This document shows, piece after piece, positions 1 through 5,951 of a stretch of DNA of 7,517 bases (position 1 is its first letter; every line of letters begins with the position of its first letter). Both the position numbers and the translations under genes were made by a program. The notes under the pieces were generated by a model that had not been told where the DNA came from, searched no databases, and saw only the letters and a program-made list of their open reading frames with translations. Location of the stretch: assembly GCA_001804025.1 (NCBI GenBank), contig MHFC01000041.1, positions 1 to 7,517 of the forward strand, read 5' to 3'. This DNA is from Omnitrophica bacterium GWA2_52_8 (GTDB taxonomy: Bacteria; Omnitrophota; Omnitrophia; Omnitrophales; Aquincolibacteriaceae).

Positions 1-1
1 C

Positions 2-229
2 GAGTGGGGGTCTTTGGTGAGGCTTAAAAGTGATTCACTCGATCAGGAGACCCTGTTTCTGGGCGATGAGCTGCCCGCGAGAGACGCTTATTACGCACTT
101 AAAGAGGGTAACACGGGGTTATTTGTCATTTCCCGGACCAATATCCATAATTTTTTCAAACGCATGGATGAATTGTCGCGGGAGTACCGGGTGCGCATAT
201 CACAATCCGTACCGCAGCTCAGCCGTTAG
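2..229 (+). CDS. C-terminal end of an unrecognised protein (partial, cut by left edge)
   Basis: The frame is open from the first complete codon at the window edge to a TAG at 227-229, giving 75 visible residues. The true start probably lies outside the window; the in-window TTG at 14 and GTG at 17 have no convincing ribosome binding site. The fragment has no membrane segment or metal-binding motif. It contains a stretch reading GDELPARDAYYALKEG, a short hydrophobic strand (GLFVIS), and a charged, probably helical end rich in Arg, Lys and Glu. I do not recognise the family. It ends only 17 bases before the yggS start on the same strand and has ordinary codon use, so it is probably a real gene upstream in the same transcription unit. 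Genes in this position are sometimes division or envelope related, but nothing here shows that. Confidence 0.6.
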   Translation, partial: EWGSLVRLKSDSLDQETLFLGDELPARDAYYALKEGNTGLFVISRTNIHNFFKRMDELSREYRVRISQSVPQLSR

Positions 230-246
230 TTTTTGGATTTTAAAAA

Positions 247-963
247 GTGAAAGCATCGGCGGAAGAAAGGCTTAAGGAAGTCCGGGCTGGAATTAAAGAG
301 GCGGCCATCCGGAGCGGCAGAAACCCGGACGATGTCCGGCTTATCGTCGTTACGAAGAGTTTTCCGCGGCCGGAGGTGATGGAAATTTTTCGGGCAGGCA
401 TTCTTGATTTCGGAGAAAATAAAGTCCAGGAATTGGTTGCCAAAAAAGACGGCCTGCCCGCGGCAATGCGCTGGCATTTTATCGGCCATCTTCAGACCAA
501 TAAAGTAAAACTGCTTTTGCCGCATGTTTGCATGATTCATTCGCTTGACCGGATCGAATTGGCGGCGGTTATTGAAAAAACAGCGGAACTAACCGGCGTA
601 CCGCATGTCGATTGTCTCGTTCAGGTGAATGCCTCCGGTGAGACGACAAAATTCGGGTTGGCTCCGGAAACAGTGCCGGAATTTGTAAGCCGCTGCCGTG
701 AGTTCCGGCGGATCCGGCTTCAGGGGTTGATGGCAATCGGCCCCCATACCGATAACGGCGTTTCCGCCGTCCGGAAATGTTTTAAAAATGTGCGGGAACT
801 TCGCGACCGGCTGCGGCGGGACTTTTCCGGCATCGGCTGGGATGTCCTGTCGTTGGGGATGTCGGCAGACTATGAAATAGCGGTTGAGGAAGGGGCCACG
901 CATGTGCGGATCGGTTCGGCTGTTATGGGGCCGCGTGAGAGTTCGCTTCGGGAGCCGGGATGA
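247..963 (+). CDS. yggS: YggS/YlmE/PROSC family pyridoxal phosphate homeostasis protein
   Basis: This is a cytosolic PLP-binding protein of the alanine-racemase-like TIM-barrel fold. The family has no known enzymatic reaction; it buffers PLP and affects vitamin B6 and amino/keto-acid balance. At 238 residues it has the normal family length. Visible landmarks are the PLP lysine in VTKSF (K37), FGENKVQE (55-62), WHFIGHLQTNK (76-86), HSLDR (98-102), QVNASGETTKFG (126-137), GLMAIGP (160-166), and the phosphate-binding end LSLGMSADYE plus VRIGSAVMG (201-228). The start is GTG at 247: an in-frame TAA at 241-243 rules out anything upstream. No good Shine-Dalgarno is present (the region is mostly TTTTGGATTTTAAAAA), so initiation may depend on coupling to the gene ending 17 bases before. 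The stop overlaps the proC start as ATGA, which supports co-translation. Confidence 0.96.
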   Translation: MKASAEERLKEVRAGIKEAAIRSGRNPDDVRLIVVTKSFPRPEVMEIFRAGILDFGENKVQELVAKKDGLPAAMRWHFIGHLQTNKVKLLLPHVCMIHSLDRIELAAVIEKTAELTGVPHVDCLVQVNASGETTKFGLAPETVPEFVSRCREFRRIRLQGLMAIGPHTDNGVSAVRKCFKNVRELRDRLRRDFSGIGWDVLSLGMSADYEIAVEEGATHVRIGSAVMGPRESSLREPG

Positions 964-1772
964 TGAAAAAATTAGATAAAAAAATCGGATTGGCCGGCGC
1001 GGGGAACATGGGAAGCGCGGTCTTCGAAGGGTTGCTGCGCAAGTCCATGATTTCGGCCGCTCAGGTCTGGGTTTACGACACCCTCACTGACCGGAAAGAA
1101 AGTTTTGCCAGGGAATGGAAAGCCAAGACAGCGCAAAGCATTCCGGAGTTGGCCGGAAAAACCCGGTTGATTCTCCTCGCGTTTAAACCGCAGGATTTGC
1201 CGGCGTCGGCTGCGGATTTTAAAAGGGGGCTGACGGAGTCGCATACAGTGATTTCCATTCTGGCCGGTATTTCGATCGAAGTCCTGAGAAAACAGCTAGG
1301 GGACAAACCCCGTATTGTGCGGGCCATGCCGAATCTGGGGGCCAAGGTCGGCGCCGGGATCACGGCGGTTACGGGCGGTGATCAACAGTCGCTCGAGGAA
1401 GCCGAATTTATTTTTTCCGGGTGCGGCCTGACATTGCGGCTTGAGGAAGCTTATTTTGACTGTGTTACAGCCCTGAGCGGAAGCGGTCCTGCGTATTATT
1501 TTCTTCTGATGGAAATGATGGCGGCTGAAGGCGTACGCGCCGGCCTTACGCCGGCTCAGGCAAAAATGCTGGCGGTCCAAACGGCCGCGGGGGCCGGCCT
1601 GCTTGCGGCCTCGTCCTCCGAGGAACCGGCCGTTTTGCGGGAAAAAGTCACCTCCAAGGGCGGGACAACCGAAGCGGCACTGGGTGTTTTGGAACAGGCA
1701 AAAATCCGGGATATTTTTCACAGCGCGATCCAGGCGGCCGTTGAACGCGGCCGCAAACTCGGCGGGCGATGA
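960..1772 (+). CDS. proC: Pyrroline-5-carboxylate reductase
   Basis: The enzyme reduces 1-pyrroline-5-carboxylate to L-proline with NAD(P)H, the last step of proline synthesis, in the cytosol. At 270 residues it has the usual length. The N-terminal Rossmann motif is GLAGAGNMG (10-18), followed by AFKPQ (74-78), SILAGIS (99-105) and RAMPN (121-125). The C-terminal dimerisation and substrate domain has VTALSGSGPAYY (169-180) and the signature REKVTSKGGTTEAAL (227-241). One departure is that residues 126-127 after RAMPN are Leu-Gly, where E. coli ProC has Thr-Pro (MPNTPA). The start is ATG at 960, overlapping the yggS stop by four bases. A second ATG at 963 is equally possible, because GGAG at 951-954 is 5 bases from the first and 8 from the second. 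The next gene, yggT, follows after 43 bases. Confidence 0.97.
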   Translation: MMKKLDKKIGLAGAGNMGSAVFEGLLRKSMISAAQVWVYDTLTDRKESFAREWKAKTAQSIPELAGKTRLILLAFKPQDLPASAADFKRGLTESHTVISILAGISIEVLRKQLGDKPRIVRAMPNLGAKVGAGITAVTGGDQQSLEEAEFIFSGCGLTLRLEEAYFDCVTALSGSGPAYYFLLMEMMAAEGVRAGLTPAQAKMLAVQTAAGAGLLAASSSEEPAVLREKVTSKGGTTEAALGVLEQAKIRDIFHSAIQAAVERGRKLGGR

Positions 1773-1802
1773 CCCAACACAGGATTCATTTTAGAAAACG
1801 AT

Positions 1803-1807
1803 AGGAG
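1803..1807 (+). promoter_or_regulatory. Ribosome binding site of yggT
   Basis: AGGAG lies 8 bases before the ATG at 1816. It is the clearest Shine-Dalgarno between genes of this block and fixes the yggT start. It lies in the short gap after proC, where I see no terminator. Confidence 0.75.
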
Positions 1808-1815
1808 CTGCAATT

Positions 1816-2124
1816 ATGTTTATTTTAGGAGAATTGTTTCAGGCGCTTGCACTTTTGGTGAACGGGATATGCCAGATCCTTTATTGGCTTTTGTTTGCAA
1901 GGATCATCATCTCGTGGTTCCCGGTCGACCCCTATCACGGGGTTGTCCAGTTTCTCCACCAGGTGACGGACCCGATTTTGGCGCCTTTTCGCCGGCTTCC
2001 GCTGCAAATCGGGATGCTGGATTTGTCTCCTCTGGTCGCCTTCATCGCATTGTTTTTTATCCGCAACGTTTTAGTGGGAATCCTGCTCTCGCTTGCCCAT
2101 AAAGTCGGAGTCAGCCCTTATTAA
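1816..2124 (+). CDS. yggT: YggT/YlmG family integral membrane protein
   Basis: This is a small cytoplasmic-membrane protein of 102 residues. Its sequence matches the YggT repeat: two hydrophobic segments (about residues 9-34 and 70-95) flank a conserved loop with VDP (37-39), a TDPILAPFRRLP stretch (51-62) and DLSP (69-72). Many YggT proteins have two such repeats in tandem and about 180 residues; this is the single-repeat form, as in Gram-positive YlmG and the chloroplast relatives. The biochemical role is not settled. Relatives have been linked to osmotic-stress tolerance, nucleoid or division-site organisation and cytochrome b6 assembly in plastids. Its place behind yggS and proC is a common arrangement. 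The AGGAG at 1803 supports the start. Confidence 0.93.
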   Translation: MFILGELFQALALLVNGICQILYWLLFARIIISWFPVDPYHGVVQFLHQVTDPILAPFRRLPLQIGMLDLSPLVAFIALFFIRNVLVGILLSLAHKVGVSPY

Positions 2125-2131
2125 AAAATCC

Positions 2132-2151
2132 GCGGTGCCGCATGGCGCCGC
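2132..2151 (+). other. GC-rich intergenic hairpin between yggT and pnp
   Basis: The arms GCGGTGCC (2132-2139) and GGCGCCGC (2144-2151) pair over 8 positions with one G-U wobble around a GCAT loop. It starts 8 bases after the yggT stop. On the + strand it is preceded by an A-run and followed by AATGAAAAGG, so it lacks the downstream T tract of an intrinsic terminator. Read on the - strand, the stem is followed by GGATTTTTT, which is terminator-like, but no gene on that strand would use it. It could be an mRNA-stability or processing hairpin separating yggT from pnp, or a weak attenuator. It is not proven to be functional. Confidence 0.5.
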
Positions 2152-2198
2152 AATGAAAAGGTCAATAGGCGGCGTTTATGGCCATGAAAAGAATGCAA

Positions 2199-2206
2199 AA
2201 GGAAGG
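2199..2206 (+). promoter_or_regulatory. Ribosome binding site that decides the pnp start
   Basis: AAGGAAGG ends 7 bases before the ATG at 2214. In-frame ATGs at 2178, 2184 and 2193 would add up to 12 residues not expected in this family and have only weak upstream purine runs. Alignment in mind with B. subtilis PNP, which begins close to the equivalent of MLMRIREAAE, also favours 2214. Confidence 0.6.
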
Positions 2207-2213
2207 CGGGGAA

Positions 2214-3026
2214 ATGCTGATGCGGATCCGCGAAGCGGCGGAGACGGTCAAAGAACGCACCTCGCTGAAACCCGATATCGCGATCATTCTCGGTACGGGT
2301 TTGGGAAATTTAACGCAGAAAGTTGAAGTTGAGAGCACCGTTGATTATTCGGACATTGCCCATTTTCCGCAGGTGACGGTCGAGTCTCATCAGGGCAAAC
2401 TGGTTCTTGGACATCTTTCGGGGAAAAAAGTTGCCGTCATGGTCGGGCGTTTTCATTATTATGAAGGGTATGCCATGCAGGACATTACGTTTCCCGTGCG
2501 CGTGCTTCGGGAGCTGGGAGCAAAGATTCTGGTTGTTTCAAATGCCTCCGGAGGTTTGAACCCCGCCTATCAAAAAGGGGACATCGCCGTGATTGAAGAC
2601 CACATCAATTTTATGCCGGATAATCCTTTGCGGGGAACGAATGACGAGCGTATCGGGCACCGCTTTCCGGACATGTCGGAGCCGTATTCCCGCAGGCTTG
2701 TCCAGCGGGTCGTTGCGGCCGCTGACGCGCTTAAGTTGAAATTGCAGCGGGGTGTTTATGTCGGGGTGGCGGGGCCGAATCTTGAAACCCGCGCGGAGTA
2801 CCGCATGCTGCGGAACTGGGGGGCGGACCTTGTCGGCATGTCAACCATTCCCGAAGTTTTGGCGGGGGTGCACATGGGCATGGAAGTCCTGGGTTTGAGC
2901 GTTGTGACGGATGTTTGCGACCCGGACCATTTAAAACCCGTTGATATCAAAGAAATTATTCATGTGGCCAATGCGGCCGGTCCCAAACTTGACAGCCTCC
3001 TTGTCAAAGCGATTGCCAAATTTTGA
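2214..3026 (+). CDS. punA: Purine nucleoside phosphorylase, trimeric (PNP/MTAP) type
   Basis: This cytosolic salvage enzyme splits purine nucleosides with phosphate into the base and (deoxy)ribose 1-phosphate. It has 270 residues from the ATG at 2214, the normal length; an in-frame ATG at 2178 would give 282. Visible landmarks are the phosphate loop ILGTGLG (25-31), His in VESHQGKLVLG (H59), GRFHYYEGY (78-86), VSNASGG (108-114), DHINFM (129-134), the base-site Glu in GPNLETRAE (E191), and VGMSTIPEV (207-215). At the position of human PNP Asn243, which favours 6-oxopurines, the sequence has TD (T232-D233) followed by VCDPD. MTAP also has Asp there, so 6-aminopurine acceptance is possible. The remaining motifs are PNP-like and not MTAP-like. 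Phosphate-loop Ser is replaced by Thr (T28). The gene follows yggT by 89 bases and almost abuts ileS. Confidence 0.94.
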   Translation: MLMRIREAAETVKERTSLKPDIAIILGTGLGNLTQKVEVESTVDYSDIAHFPQVTVESHQGKLVLGHLSGKKVAVMVGRFHYYEGYAMQDITFPVRVLRELGAKILVVSNASGGLNPAYQKGDIAVIEDHINFMPDNPLRGTNDERIGHRFPDMSEPYSRRLVQRVVAAADALKLKLQRGVYVGVAGPNLETRAEYRMLRNWGADLVGMSTIPEVLAGVHMGMEVLGLSVVTDVCDPDHLKPVDIKEIIHVANAAGPKLDSLLVKAIAKF

Positions 3027-3038
3027 TGTGTGACGGCC

Positions 3039-5888
3039 ATGGCTGACGAAAAGAAATACAAAAATTCACTGAATCTTCCCAAAACGGATTTTCCGATGAA
3101 GGCAAACCTTGCCCAGCGGGAGCCGGAGTTTCTCAAGCGTTGGGATGCCATGCACCTTCAGGATTTAATCCGGTCCGCTTCAAAAGGAAAGAAACCTTAT
3201 TTGCTTCATGACGGCCCCCCCTACGCCAACGGCCATATTCACATGGGGCACGCGCTCAATAAAGTCCTCAAAGATATGGTGGTGAAATATAAAACCATGG
3301 CCGGCTTCGACGCCTGTTATGTCCCCGGCTGGGATTGTCACGGACTGCCGATCGAGCTGCAGGCCCTCAAAGAATTAGGCAAGAAAAAGGATGAAGTGGA
3401 CCCGGTTTTGTTTCGCAAGCAAGCGCGCGCTTACGCGGAGAAGTTTGTCGGCATTCAGAAAAAAGAGTTCCAGCGGCTCGGGGTGATGGGGGAATGGGAC
3501 CGGCCTTATCTGACGATGGATTATGCCTACCAAGCAAAAATCGCCGAGTGTTTTCTCGACCTTTTCGAAAAAGGTTACATTGAGCGCCGGTTAAAGCCCG
3601 TGCCCTGGGACTATCAAAGCGAAACGGCGCTGGCGGATGCCGAGATCGAGTATGAAGAGAAAGTGTCCCAGTCCGTTTATGCCGCTTTTAAATTGAATCC
3701 GGAAACCGAAGCGAACCGCGCTTTCTTGGAAGCTATGGAACGACTGTCCGGCGCGGAAGAGGTCTTCGTTTTAATCTGGACGACAACCCCGTGGACGCTG
3801 CCCGCCAACGTCGGCATGGCGTTTCATCCTCAGCTTGAATATTGCGCGGTCAAAACCGAACACGGCGTTTATGTCTGCGCCACATCGCGGGTCCCGTCCT
3901 TGAAAGACAAGCTTGGGTGGGAACAGTGTCAAATCCTTGCACATTTCGGCGCCGGAAAAAAAATTCCGTTTGATGAGGCCCTGCACCCGTTTCTTCCCGA
4001 CCGCAAAGTGAAACTGATTCTGGCCGACTACGTTTCGGCCGAAGACGGGACCGGGGTCGTCCACATTGCCCCCGGACACGGAGAAGACGACTATTTCTAC
4101 GGGCATATCAAAAATCAATTACCGGTTTTGTGCCCGGTTGATGAAAAGGGCCGCTTTACCGAAGAGTTTCCGCTCTGCAGCGGCATGCATGTTTTTAAGG
4201 CCAATGAGGTGATTGTGCAGCACCTGAAAGAAAAAAACCGGCTGCTGCATAGTGAGGATTACCGCCACGCTTATCCCTACAGTTCCCGCGGGCATGTGCC
4301 CATTATTTTCCGCGCCACACAGCAGTGGTTTTTAAAAATGGATCACGAAGATTTGCGGGGCCGTGTGCTGAACGCCGTGAACCAAACGGTCCGTTTTCAT
4401 CCCGACTGGGGCAGGAACCGGTTTGCCGGGACGGTCGAACACAGGCCGGACTGGTGCCTCTCGCGCCAGCGGTTTTGGGGCGTTCCGATTCCCGTCATCC
4501 GTCACAAGGAAACGGACCAATTCTGGGTCGGGCAAACACGAAAGAAAATTGTGGAGGAGTTCCGCAGGTGCGGGGCGGATGTCTGGTATGAAAAAGAGGC
4601 CGCCTTTTTTTTAAAGGAAGGCAGCGGCTGCGTTGACCCCGAAAATCTCGTCAAAGAGACGGACATTCTGGATGTCTGGTTTGATTCGGGGGTCAGCCAC
4701 GAATGTGTTCTGCGCCAGCGCCCTGAATTGAAAGACCGCGCGGATCTTTATCTTGAAGGCTCGGACCAGCACCGGGGGTGGTTTCAAGTCTCTTTGATCA
4801 CATCCATGGCGCTGAAGAATCAGGCGCCGTATGACGCAATTTTGACGCACGGATTTGTTGTCGATGGAGAGGGCAAAAAGATGTCCAAATCGAAAGGTAA
4901 CGTTATCAGCCCCGCCGAAGTCGCGGACCAGATGGGGGCGGATGTCCTGAGGCTTTGGGTCTCTTCCTGTGATTATCAGTTTGATGTGCGGATGTCGAAG
5001 GAGATCCTCAGCCGGACGGTGGAAGCCTACCGCCGGATCCGCAATACGTTCCGGTATTTGCTCGGCAACTGCGGTGACTTTAATCCCGAAAAAGACACCG
5101 TTCCCTTTTCGGACATGACGTCTCTAGACCGGTGGGCCGTCAGTAAATGGATGAGGCTTCTCAAACAGGTCACGGAACTCTACGACCGGTTCGAGTTTTG
5201 CCACATTTACCGTCTGGTCCATGATTTTTGCACCCTCTCGCTCAGCAATTTCTATTTGGATGTGCTGAAAGACCGGATGTATTGCGACCCCGTTAACGGC
5301 CGGGAGCGACGCTCTTCCCAAACCGCGTTCTGGATCATGTTGAGCGGGCTTGCCAAGATCATGGCGCCGATTCTGCCGTTTACCTGCGAAGAAGTCTGGA
5401 ATGCCAGCTGGCTGAACCGGGAATCGCCGAGCGTTCACACGGCATCATGGCCGCAATACGATGCGGAAAAAACGGATGATGCGGCTTTCGAAAAGTGGGA
5501 AGGAATCCAGAAAATCCGGAACGCTGTCAACGCCCGGATTGAAAAATTCCGTGAAAGCGGACATATCGGCAGTGCGATGGAAGCGCAGGTCCGTCTCGGA
5601 ACAGATCATCCGGGGCTGCGCGGATTTTTGGAAAAACACTTAAAAGATCTGAGTTTTGCCTGTATTATTTCAGATGCGAAGATAATGACCGGAAACTTTG
5701 CCGGGGCGGAACCTGTGGACTGGCTGGACGGCGAGAGTCCTTCATTGGCCGTCGAAGTTTTGAAGGCCGATGGCCGTAAATGTGAACGGTGCTGGAATTT
5801 CAGGGGTTCCGTAGGGCAGCACAGCCTGCATCCGACCCTATGCACACGGTGTTTTGAGGCGGTTCCTTCCCAGGCGGGGAAGGTCTGA
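3039..5888 (+). CDS. ileS: Isoleucyl-tRNA synthetase
   Basis: This class I synthetase attaches isoleucine to tRNA-Ile and edits misactivated valine. It is complete at 949 residues, the usual bacterial length. The N-terminal part has NLPKTDFPMKANL and the HIGH-type motif HMGH (68-71) within PYANGHIHMGH. The CP1 editing domain shows WTTTPWTLPAN (247-257) and GTGVVHIAPGHGEDDY (337-352). RPDWCLSRQRFWGVP precedes the second half of the Rossmann core, with DVWFDSG and KMSKS (614-618). An anticodon-binding helical domain follows. The C-terminal zinc finger is CxxC-16-CxxC (C915, C918, C935, C938), typical of the bacterial, mupirocin-sensitive branch. The start is uncertain: ATG at 3039 gives the natural N-terminus, and GTG at 3030 would add MTA. 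Neither has a good Shine-Dalgarno. It begins 12 bases after the pnp stop, so translation may be coupled. No T-box leader precedes it. Confidence 0.98.
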   Translation: MADEKKYKNSLNLPKTDFPMKANLAQREPEFLKRWDAMHLQDLIRSASKGKKPYLLHDGPPYANGHIHMGHALNKVLKDMVVKYKTMAGFDACYVPGWDCHGLPIELQALKELGKKKDEVDPVLFRKQARAYAEKFVGIQKKEFQRLGVMGEWDRPYLTMDYAYQAKIAECFLDLFEKGYIERRLKPVPWDYQSETALADAEIEYEEKVSQSVYAAFKLNPETEANRAFLEAMERLSGAEEVFVLIWTTTPWTLPANVGMAFHPQLEYCAVKTEHGVYVCATSRVPSLKDKLGWEQCQILAHFGAGKKIPFDEALHPFLPDRKVKLILADYVSAEDGTGVVHIAPGHGEDDYFYGHIKNQLPVLCPVDEKGRFTEEFPLCSGMHVFKANEVIVQHLKEKNRLLHSEDYRHAYPYSSRGHVPIIFRATQQWFLKMDHEDLRGRVLNAVNQTVRFHPDWGRNRFAGTVEHRPDWCLSRQRFWGVPIPVIRHKETDQFWVGQTRKKIVEEFRRCGADVWYEKEAAFFLKEGSGCVDPENLVKETDILDVWFDSGVSHECVLRQRPELKDRADLYLEGSDQHRGWFQVSLITSMALKNQAPYDAILTHGFVVDGEGKKMSKSKGNVISPAEVADQMGADVLRLWVSSCDYQFDVRMSKEILSRTVEAYRRIRNTFRYLLGNCGDFNPEKDTVPFSDMTSLDRWAVSKWMRLLKQVTELYDRFEFCHIYRLVHDFCTLSLSNFYLDVLKDRMYCDPVNGRERRSSQTAFWIMLSGLAKIMAPILPFTCEEVWNASWLNRESPSVHTASWPQYDAEKTDDAAFEKWEGIQKIRNAVNARIEKFRESGHIGSAMEAQVRLGTDHPGLRGFLEKHLKDLSFACIISDAKIMTGNFAGAEPVDWLDGESPSLAVEVLKADGRKCERCWNFRGSVGQHSLHPTLCTRCFEAVPSQAGKV

Positions 5889-5910
5889 GGCGGTTGTGAG
5901 GGGGCATCAT

Positions 5911-5922
5911 GGTTTCGAAACC
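5911..5922. repeat. Perfect 12-base palindrome upstream of the histidine kinase
   Basis: GGTTTCGAAACC is a perfect inverted repeat without spacer, 29 bases before the kinase start and 22 bases after the ileS stop. Without a loop it makes a poor RNA hairpin, so a dimeric protein operator is the more natural reading if it is functional. It is short enough to be chance, although a second palindrome lies 4 bases away. Confidence 0.4.
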
Positions 5923-5926
5923 GTTA

Positions 5927-5939
5927 TCCTGAATCAGGA
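5927..5939. repeat. Second palindrome next to the first
   Basis: TCCTGA and TCAGGA form a 6+6 inverted repeat around a single central A. It lies 4 bases after the previous palindrome and ends 12 bases before the kinase ATG; its right end (AGGA, 5936-5939) may double as part of the kinase's ribosome binding site. The two palindromes differ in sequence, so they are not two copies of one operator. Confidence 0.35.
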
Positions 5940-5951
5940 CGGACTGGGGAA

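Noticed and set aside
226..540. Open frame of 104 codons on the - strand at the start of yggS
   Set aside because: It lies antisense to the conserved K37, GENK and WHFIGHLQTNK region of yggS, resembles no family and has no ribosome binding site; it is a shadow of the real gene.
1296..1721. Open frame of 141 codons on the - strand inside proC
   Set aside because: It is fully antisense to conserved ProC motifs (SGSGPAYY, TSKGGTT) with a low-complexity, Arg/Gly-rich translation; a codon-bias shadow.
2093..2326. Small + strand frame bridging yggT and pnp
   Set aside because: It overlaps the end of yggT and the well-supported pnp N-terminus in another frame; its translation is basic and unlike a protein family.
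2969..3038. Possible T-box or other riboswitch ahead of ileS
   Set aside because: The region upstream is pnp coding sequence and a 12-base gap, with no room for a leader RNA and no T-box core motif.
3953..3968. CGGAA and TTCCG flanking an 8-A run inside ileS
   Set aside because: It encodes GKKIP in the open synthetase frame; a short coincidence of Lys codons and not a regulatory element I can support.
3771..4118. Open frame of 115 codons on the - strand inside ileS
   Set aside because: It is antisense to the IleS editing domain, with no start signal or recognisable domain.
5894..5929. Promoter for the kinase: TTGTGA and TTATCC as -35 and -10
   Set aside because: The spacing is too long (24 bases) and both boxes are weak; not reported as a promoter.
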